Below, one piece after another: positions 18,897 to 26,840 of a stretch of DNA of 64,000 nt. Location: contig NZ_LAHA01000012.1 in assembly GCF_002608075.1 (NCBI RefSeq), positions 1-64,000 of the forward strand. Reading direction: 5' to 3'. Positions within the stretch are counted from its first letter, which is position 1; each line of letters starts with the position of its first letter. This DNA is from Nostoc linckia z4 (GTDB lineage: Bacteria > Cyanobacteriota > Cyanobacteriia > Cyanobacteriales > Nostocaceae). The notes beneath the pieces are model-generated. The model was not told the DNA's origin, made no database searches, and worked only from the letters and a program-made list of their open reading frames with translations. The position numbers and the translations under genes were made by a program.

Positions 18897-19025
18897 GTCG
18901 TAGTATGTCGCAGTATGTCGCAGCATGTCGTACTAACAAAGATAGCACTTCCACCCTTGAAAGCTAATATATAAAGCAAAATTCGTACTAACAGCTATTG
19001 ACTATTGTACTAACGCGGTACTAAC
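18897..19025. promoter_or_regulatory. Divergent control region: four 10-bp repeats plus four GTACTAAC motifs
   Basis: Direct repeats GTCGTAGTAT, GTCGCAGTAT, GTCGCAGCAT and GTCGTACTAA start at 18897, 18907, 18917 and 18927, one per helical turn. GTACTAAC occurs at 18930, 18985, 19007 and 19018, the last directly touching the ATG at 19026. The layout suggests cooperative binding by the RHH protein encoded 9 bp away. Binding is inferred. Confidence 0.75.
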
Positions 19026-20489
19026 ATGGATTCATGGCAACCAAAAAGGCGATCGCCCACCATCTCACCTGCAAGCAAATCGCCTTTTGGAACCCTAGAC
19101 GAACATCAGGTACAAAAAATTATGACACACCCAATTTACACAGAACAACAACTGACTGAACTCAAGTTAGGGGAAATTAAAGCGATCGCGTCTCGGATGA
19201 GTATCGCCCCAGAAGGCGACAAACGCAACAAAAATAACTGGGTTAGCGCGATTATCAAGCATCAAAATTCACAAACTCAGAAAGTAGCAGATGTCACTCA
19301 AGCGCCACAACTACAGCCAACAAAAGAAAACCCATTCACTATAGAAGAGGCGGCTAAATCAGACTATGTATTTTCTTGGGCTGGTGTAGGAAATTTCTTA
19401 ACCATCAAGGGGTACAACGAGCAAGGAATGGTAGTCGTGAACGATGGTTGTGACGATCTGCATTTTTCTGTAGGAAATATTGAGTTGATGACTTATGGCG
19501 AAGTGGCAGCTACCAAACCACAACAAATTGATGGAATCGTCATGGATGAGCAAGCCGTAGTAGCCCAAGAACTCGACCAGTATATCGAAGAACAAGCCGA
19601 TGACTACCTCTTCCACGATGAAGCGCAAAGCAAGACACCGACTAACTTGCCCGTAGTTGGTGACACTCACTTGATTGGCGACTTCTTGCTTCGTTGCGCT
19701 CAGATCGGTGGGGACTGGGCAACTGTTTGGGATGTCAGCAAGGACGTCAGTCTTTTGGGCGAAATCAGAATGGGATGGGGGGATGCATTCTGGACTCACA
19801 CAATGAGCTTCAATACCTTTGCAACTCCCCAAGAGGCAGTTATTGACTTGTACGAATCGCTCCAAGCGCTGCTCAAAAAACAGCAACTTCATGACGAAGA
19901 AGCGATCGCATTTGAAAAAGTTGCTGACGGTGTATGTCAAGGAACCGTCAACGGAGTGCGAGTCAAAATTACAGCTGTTCAAGGCGGCTACAAAACCAAT
20001 CTCACTGAAGATGTCGTGTTTGCCGATTACGATACAGCGATTATGCAAAGTTTGGTGGCAGTCGCAAAACTCCAAAAAAAGCGGCTATTGGATCGCACAC
20101 AACGCGCTGCCACCATTCAAATAGTCGAGCAACAGGGCGATAAATTTGTAGTGCAGAACGGGGAGAACGGAAACCGTTACATCGTTCGCCCCGATCATCT
20201 CGATCCAAATCAGCGTTGTGAATGCGGTGATTGTCGCCACAGGGGGTCAACGTGCAAGCATCAGATAGCTGTGGAGAATTTTCTAAAACCCAGTCTTGCC
20301 AATCGGATAGTTGCAGAAGATCGGAAAGATCTGATTTTGTATTCTTACGAAAAAAACAGCTTTGTTTCTTATGAGGTTGGTGACCAAACACGGCAAGCAA
20401 CCATCAAACAGAAAATAGACGATCAATTTTATCTGATGGACAACGATGATGTTGTCGGCGAGTTTCAGATTATTTGTGCCGTAGCTTAA
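19026..20489 (+). CDS. SWIM zinc-finger protein, hypothetical
   Basis: 487 residues if started at 19026; an ATG at 19122 (MTHPIYTEQQLTELKLGEIKAIA) would give 455 and begins at a SAP-like helical segment that looks like a natural N-terminus. Middle regions include SDYVFSWAGVGNFLTIKGYNEQGM (about 107-130). Near 397-419 there is CECGDCRHRGSTCKHQ, a C-x-C...C-x-H SWIM zinc finger, a DNA- or protein-binding motif. Beta-rich ends (FVSYEVGDQTRQATIKQKIDDQFYLMD). The role in the prophage is unknown. Expression is likely set by the repeat region just upstream. Confidence 0.75.
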   Translation: MDSWQPKRRSPTISPASKSPFGTLDEHQVQKIMTHPIYTEQQLTELKLGEIKAIASRMSIAPEGDKRNKNNWVSAIIKHQNSQTQKVADVTQAPQLQPTKENPFTIEEAAKSDYVFSWAGVGNFLTIKGYNEQGMVVVNDGCDDLHFSVGNIELMTYGEVAATKPQQIDGIVMDEQAVVAQELDQYIEEQADDYLFHDEAQSKTPTNLPVVGDTHLIGDFLLRCAQIGGDWATVWDVSKDVSLLGEIRMGWGDAFWTHTMSFNTFATPQEAVIDLYESLQALLKKQQLHDEEAIAFEKVADGVCQGTVNGVRVKITAVQGGYKTNLTEDVVFADYDTAIMQSLVAVAKLQKKRLLDRTQRAATIQIVEQQGDKFVVQNGENGNRYIVRPDHLDPNQRCECGDCRHRGSTCKHQIAVENFLKPSLANRIVAEDRKDLILYSYEKNSFVSYEVGDQTRQATIKQKIDDQFYLMDNDDVVGEFQIICAVA

Positions 20490-20503
20490 TTAGATTTTGA
20501 AAT

Positions 20504-20604
20504 GCGTAGGCGCAGCCCGCCGTAGGCATCGCTCTGGGACTGGACATCTATAGCGCGATGTCTTCGACAAAGCTTCTCTACGAGACGCTGCGCGAACGCT
20601 AACG
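20504..20604. repeat. Short dispersed repeats
   Basis: 20504-20532 is a copy of the GCGTAGGCGCAGCC...GGCATCGC element. 20571-20604 (GCTTCTCTACGAGACGCTGCG onward) is a second class, related to the sequence at 31791-31833. Both sit in the gap after the SWIM gene. Confidence 0.65.
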
Positions 20605-20627
20605 CACCCGTCCACCCTCATCAAAGA

Positions 20628-20762
20628 ATGAACACCATGAAGTATATACCTGTTTTATTAGCGATTGCTTTAATCGCTGTCTCTCTCCCTGTCAATGCCC
20701 AAGAAGATTGCAGCAAGGCAAAAGATAGACGCGAAGGATGTCCGGTTTTGATAAATCGCTAA
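20628..20762 (+). CDS. Small exported peptide
   Basis: 44 residues. Hydrophobic signal peptide and cleavage site (MKYIPVLLAIALIAVSLPVNA-QED), leaving a mature peptide of about 20 residues with two Cys (EDCSKAKDRREGCPVLINR) that could make one disulfide. A second ATG at 20637 is possible. A hairpin terminator follows at once. No family recognised, and no strong ribosome site is seen. Confidence 0.5.
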   Translation: MNTMKYIPVLLAIALIAVSLPVNAQEDCSKAKDRREGCPVLINR

Positions 20763-20770
20763 AACAATAA

Positions 20771-20798
20771 TGGGGAGGTAATCAACCTCCCCAAACTT
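20771..20798 (+). terminator. Hairpin terminator
   Basis: Perfect 9-bp stem TGGGGAGGT / ACCTCCCCA with loop AATCA, then AACTTTT. It starts 8 bp after the small exported peptide gene. Confidence 0.65.
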
Positions 20799-20805
20799 TT
20801 CAACT

Positions 20806-21704
20806 ATGACTGTAGCCATGCAACTTGAAGATATTCTCCCAAAACTGTCCGAGCGGTTTCTTCCCGAAGAACATAAAGAGCGCACGCTTCCTGGCGGCGG
20901 GCGTTGGTTTTACGTACCTCACCAGGAAATTCCCAACGCCTAAACGCTGTGTGTCCTGGTGAGTGGCACACGAGGGTCAATTCCACTAACATCGCCGGCG
21001 ACTACACGGTAGTCATGCTAGAGCTAACCATCTGTGGGGTAACTCGCACTGGCATAGGTGATGACAAAACATTTCCCGAACTCAACGAACAAGGTAAAGC
21101 CAAGACTATTGGTTCTCCACCGATAAAGGCATTTAGATCGGCTTTTAAAGATGCTGCCGAACAATTCGGCATCTGTGCGTATCTGGACGATCAAAAAGCC
21201 AAGCGCAATGAGTTTGCCAAATACATGGCTTCCAAGGGCGACCAATGAGCAAACAAATTCATCACTGAAAACGGTTGGATAGAGCAGCCAACCGCCAAAC
21301 CTGAGCCGATTGGCAGGGACTTTCTGATGAAATCGATTAATCAACAAATCAATAGGCTGAAGTGGACAGTTGCTCAAGAGGCTACCTATTTGAACAAAAC
21401 TTTCAAAGCGCAGTCAACAGCAAATCTTTCCAACAATCAATTGAGTTCGTTTTTGGGATATCTGAAGTCTCAAGAACCTACGATTGCAGCCGTAGAAGTT
21501 GCACCTCTGACGCCTCCCCCACTAGATCGCACTCTGCTAAATGCCGAGATTGAATCAGTCATGAAGCGCAAAGCCATCTCAACTGACAAGGCGCGAGCAA
21601 TATTACAGGAGTTGTTTAACGCACGGGGACGGCAACAGTTGAGTGATAAACAACTGCAAGAATTTTTGGAGTATTTGAGGTCTAGTCCAGTCGCAGCGAA
21701 TTAA
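20806..21704 (+). pseudogene. Rad52/Rad22-like annealing protein, broken by frameshift and stop
   Basis: The first frame (20806-20943) gives MTVAMQLEDILPKLSERFLPEEHKERTLPGGGRWFYVPHQEI and stops. Homology-like sequence continues in another frame from about 20925 (QRLNAVCPGEWHT...GDYTVVMLELTICGVTRTGIGDD, then ELNEQGKAKTIGSPPIKAFRSAFKDAAEQFGICAYLDDQ). That frame hits TGA at 21246-21248 and then stays open, same frame, to 21704 with two similar C-terminal segments (LSNNQLSSFLGYLKS, LSDKQLQEFLEYLRS). The pattern fits the phage Rad52/Rad22 single-strand annealing family. One indel plus one nonsense codon means no full-length product. A sequencing error at the indel is possible. Confidence 0.75.
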
Positions 21705-21746
21705 AATTTTTGAGTTGAAGCTTTAGTCGGTGGAGTCGCAATTAAA

Positions 21747-22376
21747 ATGGTGAAAATCTTATTTCTAGACATTGATGGAACCGCTACCGAGACGCTTTCA
21801 GGGCACACCTTTAAACAGCATCCCCAGGATGTAAAGGTGATGGAAGGTGCAGATAAAGCGGTTTCTCATTTCCATAACCAGGGATGGACAATTATTGGTA
21901 TTAGCAATCAAGGTGGATGTGCTGCAATCAATCCAGATACGGGTAAACCTCGCAAATCAATAGAGGATACCATTACTGAAATGCAATTCACCTTGCAATT
22001 ATTTCCTAAAATCAACTGTATTTACTTTTGCCCCGACTTCGACGGAAATCTGATTTATCGAGTTTTTTATCAAAGTTACACAGCCTCGGAAAGGCATCTT
22101 TATTTAGACCCCAGCACAAACAAGCCTTTTTATCAATCATTTCGCAAGCCAGGCGCAGGGATGCTTCAAAAAGCTGCTCACGACTTGGAGTTGTCGCTAG
22201 AAAATTCTTGGATGGTAGGCGATCGCCCGGAAGACGAGCAATGCGCTATCAATGCTGGTATAAACTTTTGCCCTGCTGATGTTTGGCGCGATCGCTTTCG
22301 TCCCGGAATGTTTGCTCATCAAGTCACGTCAAAGCAATTAAGGTTTCTAGAGGGTATTGAATATGGAAGACCTTAG
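21747..22376 (+). CDS. HAD-family phosphatase (PNKP 3'-phosphatase/HisB-N-like)
   Basis: 209 residues. HAD motif I FLDIDGTATET (Asp8 and Asp10), motif II GISNQGG (near 51-57), motif III Lys in FRKPGAGML (near 132), and motif IV VGDRPEDEQCAINAG (near 150-164). The DxDGT...SNQ..RKP...GDR..D pattern is that of the polynucleotide 3'-phosphatase/histidinol-phosphatase group. Next to a recombination gene, DNA 3'-end cleaning is plausible but not shown. It overlaps the next small gene by 14 bp. Confidence 0.8.
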   Translation: MVKILFLDIDGTATETLSGHTFKQHPQDVKVMEGADKAVSHFHNQGWTIIGISNQGGCAAINPDTGKPRKSIEDTITEMQFTLQLFPKINCIYFCPDFDGNLIYRVFYQSYTASERHLYLDPSTNKPFYQSFRKPGAGMLQKAAHDLELSLENSWMVGDRPEDEQCAINAGINFCPADVWRDRFRPGMFAHQVTSKQLRFLEGIEYGRP

Positions 22377-22551
22377 TAACACAAACGCCGCCAAACATCG
22401 ATTTTGCTGCACCTGTGGAAAATATTCTCAAAGTGATGAAATTTATTTTCCTGAGTTGGTTCAATGCCTGCAATGCTACACCCTACAAGACCTCATTCGT
22501 CAGCCAAGATTGTTTATTATTCCGGCTGAAGTGTTATCACGTTATCGATGA
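22363..22551 (+). CDS. Small zinc-ribbon protein
   Basis: 62 residues from ATG 22363 (MEDLSNTNAAKHRFCCTCGKYS...LVQCLQCYTLQDL). Two CxxC pairs (CCTC, CLQC) could bind one zinc. It overlaps the end of the HAD gene in another frame, so the two are probably translated together. Function unknown. Confidence 0.55.
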   Translation: MEDLSNTNAAKHRFCCTCGKYSQSDEIYFPELVQCLQCYTLQDLIRQPRLFIIPAEVLSRYR

Positions 22552-22592
22552 AACAGTACTAATTGCCAGAGACGTTAATGCTTCCTGTAATT

Positions 22593-23042
22593 TCATAGTA
22601 TTTTTCTTTTCCTTTGGAATAGTTTAGAAATTGCCCTACCGCAATGCAAAATTGTTACCCAAAACCAAAATTTCAATCTTAAACGCCAAGCTACAGATGC
22701 AATGTTGTGATTATCTAATCCGCCTAATTGTTTCCAGATTTTGGTGTAATGGACACTATTGGGGCGATCGCTTCTACCGTAAACATTATGGTGGCAGTTC
22801 TCGCACACCGGGAAGGCATCATAGCCAATAATTTCGCACCCTGAAACTGATTTTTTAGGTGCATGAAATAATAAAATTCCAAATAAACGACGTACAGGAC
22901 TGCGGCTGTATTTTACGTGATGCACGTAGACCGCCCTACCGTGGAAGGGATTGCAGGTGCAAAATGGCATGAGCCGCAATCCTCGCTTACATGTTGAGCG
23001 CCAATTATCGGCATACTCAAATGTTGTTCTTGCTCGATTCAT
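22593..23042 (-). CDS. HNH-like Cys/His protein
   Basis: 149 residues. Central part FCTCNPFHGRAVYVHHVKYSRSPVRRLFGILLFHAPKKSVSGCEIIGYDAFPVCENCHHNVYGRS has CxC, a VHH dyad and CENCHH, the arrangement of an HNH (beta-beta-alpha-metal) nuclease; a conserved tail WKQLGGLDNHN follows. The start lies 3 bp past the stop of the previous gene, so it is the last member of the leftward membrane-ATPase operon. Enzyme activity is inferred from motifs only. Confidence 0.6.
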   Translation of the reverse strand: MNRARTTFEYADNWRSTCKRGLRLMPFCTCNPFHGRAVYVHHVKYSRSPVRRLFGILLFHAPKKSVSGCEIIGYDAFPVCENCHHNVYGRSDRPNSVHYTKIWKQLGGLDNHNIASVAWRLRLKFWFWVTILHCGRAISKLFQRKRKIL

Positions 23043-23044
23043 GA

Positions 23045-23233
23045 CTAGTTCGGATAATCTAAATCTAAGTTTTTGATAGCCTCTTCAATAGATCCAAACT
23101 CATTGATTAAGCCGTTTACTATTTCATCATCTGTAAAATTGTCAACATCACTTGGCTCTTGAATATCCAAATAGGAGCCACTGCAATCCTTTAGCCAGTC
23201 TCTAGCATTGAGAATTTGATGTTCGGTAAGCAT
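23045..23233 (-). CDS. Small acidic protein in the ATPase operon
   Basis: 62 residues (MLTEHQILNARDWLKDCSGSYLDIQEPSDVDNFTDDEIVNGLINEFGSIEEAI). Strongly acidic and helical. Its ATG overlaps the stop of the ATPase gene in the string TAATG, so translation is coupled. No family recognised. Confidence 0.65.
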   Translation of the reverse strand: MLTEHQILNARDWLKDCSGSYLDIQEPSDVDNFTDDEIVNGLINEFGSIEEAIKNLDLDYPN

Positions 23234-24984
23234 TACTTATTTCCTTCCTCAAACATTGCTGACAATTCACCGTTATCAAAGTTATTTATCAACCAACGAA
23301 ACAAAGTCTTTCCATGAACCGAATACGATCGCGTGGGATGATTTTTGTTTTCTCCACACTTCAAAACCTGCCTGATAATTTCTCGCTGCGAAACACCCTC
23401 ATTAGCCAAATCACGAATCTGATTAAACAAAGTTTCTGCTGTGGTGTCGGGGTAAAATTCGCCAACCTTGCGTATTGTCCAACTAAAAGGCTCAATTTCA
23501 TCTTCTGCACCATTAAACAGGCGCTCGTACTCGTTATATTCACCCCGCATATCTGGGACGATACCCAAAATAAACTGCCCGGCATCGGCGTTGGAGGACA
23601 AAATCATTGGGCGCTGCTCTTGCACCGATAAGGCTTTGGCTTGGTCGAACACCTTCCGCATCCGTTCTCGCTCCCTACTGTCAGCGATAACGTGGTGATT
23701 AGCGATCGCCTGGCTGATGATTTCATAGTTGCCTTGATTCTTTTTCAGGTTACGGAAAGCCTGATACATCAAAATCACGCCCGTTCGCCCACCTTTTGAC
23801 GACAGAAATTTTAAGTCGTCAATATTCGATGACTGCGTACCGACATAGCCAGCAACATTTAGCTCCCGCCCATTAAACACAATCTCTGCCATGCCTGCGT
23901 TGAAGGCATCGCCCAAAGAGATTTTTTGGAATGCTCCAGACTCCTCTGGATAGCGAACAATTTTTTTGCTCAGCGATGAACTTAGTAACTTCTGCTGAGA
24001 CATGAAATCATCCAAAATCAAAATTACTGGATTCGCTTCACAGTATTCTTCTCTTTCGGACTTGGGCATTGCTGCCCGTTGCCGCAATTCTGTAATTACT
24101 TCCAGAAAAATTTCGTAGCAATCATTAGAGTCGGCATTGAGTCGCCCGACTTTAGCCCCAGCAAAGTGATCGTTCTTCATGGCGATCGCAAAAAGCCAGA
24201 GCTTGTCGCCAAACCGCTTTTTCTTGCGCCCGATGACGACTCCCATCGAAACGGACTTTCCCGCTCCCGGCGTCCCCAAAAAAATCAAGCTTTGACTGGT
24301 TTCGATTAAAGCGTCTATCGCTCTTGAACCAGCGTCTATAAGCTCCTGCAAGACGTTGGTTTCTACTGGTTGGAGTAAAAGTGTGTCGCCACTGGCAAGT
24401 TCTTCTGGTGGCGTTTTGTCGGATGGCTCTACCTGAACTACGGGACTGGAACTGGAATCAGATGCTGCAATAACGGACTGCTGTGGCTTTTCCTCCAAGG
24501 CTAAAATTTGGGCTGCCAGTTCGGGGTTTTTCTCCAGCAGCATTTGAGCGTAGCCATCAAGCAGTTCTTCTTCAAAATCCTTGTAGCGGATATCTGAAGC
24601 GAAAACCAGTTTCTTCTCTTCCTCTCCAGCTAAAATTTGCTGCCGCTTTTCTTCGAGGTCTTCGTCGATCTGTTCTTGCTTGGCTTTGAGCTTTAATTCA
24701 TCCACTTCCAACCCCGACAAAACGTAGCCACCAGCTAAAAGAGCCAATGCCACCAACCCCAAAGACAGGCGCATCTTGCCGCTCCCTGGCAGAACAGTAG
24801 TATCCTGCGCCGTCTGTGGCAGCCGAGCATCAGCAGGAACGGTAACTTGCGTGCATGGCTTAGTAATCGCATCGCAGTATTGCTGTCTGGCATTGAAATA
24901 GCCAGACAAGCTACCTATACCAGCAATTACCCCGCACAGGAATAACGTAGTACTGGCGGGAGCATAAATCTTCTGGAAGCTCAT
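23233..24984 (-). CDS. Membrane-anchored P-loop ATPase
   Basis: 583 residues from an ATG that overlaps the previous stop (ATGA). Two hydrophobic spans near the N-terminus (TTLFLCGVIAGIGSLSGY about 9-27; LSLGLVALALLAGGYVL about 71-88), then a charged coiled coil (about 90-165). Walker A GTPGAGKSVS near 240 and Walker B VILILDDF near 320 belong to a cytoplasmic ATPase domain, with a winged-helix-like tail (NEGVSQREIIRQVLK). The layout recalls FtsK/VirB4-like or TraG-like motors on mobile elements, but no exact family is recognised. It is the core of a nine-gene operon and probably moves or positions DNA or protein at the membrane. Confidence 0.75.
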   Translation of the reverse strand: MSFQKIYAPASTTLFLCGVIAGIGSLSGYFNARQQYCDAITKPCTQVTVPADARLPQTAQDTTVLPGSGKMRLSLGLVALALLAGGYVLSGLEVDELKLKAKQEQIDEDLEEKRQQILAGEEEKKLVFASDIRYKDFEEELLDGYAQMLLEKNPELAAQILALEEKPQQSVIAASDSSSSPVVQVEPSDKTPPEELASGDTLLLQPVETNVLQELIDAGSRAIDALIETSQSLIFLGTPGAGKSVSMGVVIGRKKKRFGDKLWLFAIAMKNDHFAGAKVGRLNADSNDCYEIFLEVITELRQRAAMPKSEREEYCEANPVILILDDFMSQQKLLSSSLSKKIVRYPEESGAFQKISLGDAFNAGMAEIVFNGRELNVAGYVGTQSSNIDDLKFLSSKGGRTGVILMYQAFRNLKKNQGNYEIISQAIANHHVIADSRERERMRKVFDQAKALSVQEQRPMILSSNADAGQFILGIVPDMRGEYNEYERLFNGAEDEIEPFSWTIRKVGEFYPDTTAETLFNQIRDLANEGVSQREIIRQVLKCGENKNHPTRSYSVHGKTLFRWLINNFDNGELSAMFEEGNK

Positions 24985-25367
24985 TTGAGAAATGCCAAGA
25001 ACAACAACATTGCGACCAAGACTCCCAAGCCCAAAAACCCGACTTGCCAAGTAGGCAAAATCCAATAACCCAACGTAATAGGATTACTTAGCGCCGTTAC
25101 AAGTATGTCCCAAAAGGCAATGACGCTAAGCGCCATTGCTAAGCCGCTCAACCTCCTGAGCATTAACGTTTCCTGCGTCGGGTCTTCGGGCGGAATCAGT
25201 AACAACCAGCCAGCGATCGAAAGCTTGAGAGCAAAATAAATAATCCACCCGCCCACGAGCAGGCGGGAGAAGTGGCAAGCGCTAACGCCGAGCGCAAACC
25301 AAAACCCGTAAGCGCTGCCAAAGTGGACAACCCTCATCATCTGGAGGCGCTTCGATACTCTTGCCAT
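24981..25367 (-). CDS. Multi-span membrane protein
   Basis: 128 residues with about four hydrophobic spans (FWFALGVSACHF, LVGGWIIYFALKLSIAGWLLLI, LSGLAMALSVIAFWDILV, VGFLGLGVLVAMLLFLAFL). A basic N-terminus (MARVSKRLQMMR) suggests that end is inside. Its stop overlaps the ATPase start by 4 bp, so the two are likely partners. No family recognised. Confidence 0.7.
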   Translation of the reverse strand: MARVSKRLQMMRVVHFGSAYGFWFALGVSACHFSRLLVGGWIIYFALKLSIAGWLLLIPPEDPTQETLMLRRLSGLAMALSVIAFWDILVTALSNPITLGYWILPTWQVGFLGLGVLVAMLLFLAFLK

Positions 25368-25370
25368 AAA

Positions 25371-26162
25371 CTACTTTCCTGCTAGAAATTCAAACACTGA
25401 ATTGGTAGCGTTTCTACTTTTACCTAGCTCCTCTGGAACAGCAGCAGACTTCATGGGGGTAAAAGCTTTGGGGTTGGTTGTCCCGTATTGCATCAGACGC
25501 CGTAGTCTAGCCCGCGTGTCTAATACCGCAACCATCTCCACAGGCTTTTTGGTCTGTGGTTCTGTTTCCGCTTTCGCTGTCTCCTTCTCCTTATCAGCCT
25601 GGAGTTTTTTAGCATTTCGCTTTAAAGCTGCCTGGAGCTTGTGGTCTTGCAGTTCGACATAATTGCTAACGCCATTGTCAATTAGCTGAACCTCGTTTTT
25701 GCTATGTGCTTCACGCTTTTGGCGTTCCCCCAACAAGCCTTTATGGGACAAGAAGATATCCAAAACCGACTGGTCGATTTTGTTCATACCCGCTACGCCT
25801 TCTTTAACGCAGCGCTCCACAAATTCGTGATACTTGACGACGCCTTGAACGTAGTTGATGATGTTCTGCTCGATCGCTGGCAAATTATCCAGCAGAAAAT
25901 TTAGTTGATCGAGCTTGTCAGCCATTGCGGCAATTTCGTTAGGAGTCATACCTGGCAATGCTGTCAGGAAATCCCCAATGCCGAAATATTCGTTCAATAA
26001 CCCCTGCATTTCGGGGGCTGAATTAAATGATTTAATCAGCCCGCCTACGCTTGGCGCGATTGGGATGCTAGCCGCGTCAGTGCTTTTGTCAGTAGTATTT
26101 TGGGGGTTGCGAATGCTGTCAGTCACTGACGAAAAAGCTCCTTCTACCGACTTTTTAGCCAT
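25371..26162 (-). CDS. Soluble helical protein of the ATPase operon
   Basis: 263 residues. The first 35 residues are Ser/Thr-rich and probably flexible. 45-165 are helical (NEYFGIGDFLTALPGMTPNEIAAMADKLDQLNFLLDNL...). A Lys/Glu-rich coil follows (about 175-205), then RARLRRLMQYGTTNPKAFTP. No family recognised. Only 3 bp separate it from the membrane-protein gene downstream. Confidence 0.65.
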   Translation of the reverse strand: MAKKSVEGAFSSVTDSIRNPQNTTDKSTDAASIPIAPSVGGLIKSFNSAPEMQGLLNEYFGIGDFLTALPGMTPNEIAAMADKLDQLNFLLDNLPAIEQNIINYVQGVVKYHEFVERCVKEGVAGMNKIDQSVLDIFLSHKGLLGERQKREAHSKNEVQLIDNGVSNYVELQDHKLQAALKRNAKKLQADKEKETAKAETEPQTKKPVEMVAVLDTRARLRRLMQYGTTNPKAFTPMKSAAVPEELGKSRNATNSVFEFLAGK

Positions 26163-26165
26163 GTT

Positions 26166-26372
26166 TCACCTCCTGAGTAAAACGCCTTTGATCAAGCCCT
26201 CGGATTCTGCTTTTTGCAGTTTTAGCTGGGCTGTTAATGCTTCATTTTCTGATTCTCGATCCGCCAACTGCTGTTTGAGCCTACTGTTGTCTGCCCAAAG
26301 TAGAGCGATCGCCAGAACCATCCCCGACAATCCCAACAGGTCGAACAGGCTGAATTGTTTGTCTGCTGCCAT
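26166..26372 (-). CDS. Small membrane protein with coiled coil
   Basis: 68 residues: one N-terminal span (SLFDLLGLSGMVLAIALLWA) then a coiled coil (NSRLKQQLADRESENEALTAQLKLQ). It overlaps the next gene upstream by 92 bp in a different frame; both encode one-span proteins. Located 3 bp before the 263-residue gene. Confidence 0.6.
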   Translation of the reverse strand: MAADKQFSLFDLLGLSGMVLAIALLWADNSRLKQQLADRESENEALTAQLKLQKAESEGLIKGVLLRR

Positions 26373-26487
26373 CGTTTTGAACCACTAAATAACTGCTAAT
26401 TAGATAGGCAGAAACTCCCAAACCAAGCACACCTAAAACAACTGCGAGAAACGCTGCAATATCGAGAAACTTGCGAATTCTATTCAT
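26281..26487 (-). CDS. Small membrane protein, overlapping its neighbour
   Basis: 68 residues from ATG 26487 (MNRIRKFLDIAAFLAVVLGVLGLGVSAYLISSYLV...). One long hydrophobic span, then a short polar Gly/Arg tail. The 3' third is shared, out of frame, with the following gene. Such overlap recalls Rz/Rz1-type spanin pairs, but there is no lipobox, so a structural role in the ATPase complex is as likely. Confidence 0.5.
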   Translation of the reverse strand: MNRIRKFLDIAAFLAVVLGVLGLGVSAYLISSYLVVQNDGSRQTIQPVRPVGIVGDGSGDRSTLGRQQ

Positions 26488-26510
26488 ATAAGCCAATAAG
26501 ATTAACCATT

Positions 26511-26840
26511 CTATTTGTCGGCGGGCGGCAGGGCTTTGACCGGTCGCTCGTGCCATTCCCTCAATGCCTTCACTTCCTCCCCCAGCGTGTGCAATGCTCC
26601 AGTTTCAAATGATTTGAGCATTGCAGGAGCAAGCCTACCAAAATCACCAGTGGATAACCGTCCGATAACTTCTTGCACAATTTGAGCGCCTGAGAGGTCT
26701 ACAATCTGGTCAGCGATCGCTGAATTGATACCCTCAAACCCTCTAACAGCATTCTGTCCTGTTTCTTGCCCTATCTCTTCAGAGTGCGTTTCAGGCTGCT
26801 TAGTCCCTGCTGCTTTATTTCTGGCATTTTTGTAGCTCAT
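26511..26840 (-). CDS. Hypothetical protein of the ATPase operon
   Basis: 109 residues (MSYKNARNKAAGTKQPETHSEEIGQETGQNAVRGFEGINSAIADQIVDLSGAQIVQEVIGRL...). Polar N-terminus and helical middle, no membrane span. It overlaps the upstream gene by 26 bp. No family recognised. Confidence 0.6.
   Translation of the reverse strand: MSYKNARNKAAGTKQPETHSEEIGQETGQNAVRGFEGINSAIADQIVDLSGAQIVQEVIGRLSTGDFGRLAPAMLKSFETGALHTLGEEVKALREWHERPVKALPPADK

Noticed and set aside
18897-18937. CRISPR-like repeat array
   Set aside because: Units are 10 bp and directly adjacent with no spacers, and no cas genes are nearby. It is an operator array.
19398-20075. 225-codon leftward frame
   Set aside because: Antisense of the SWIM gene with odd composition; the rightward frame has the zinc finger and continues beyond both ends.
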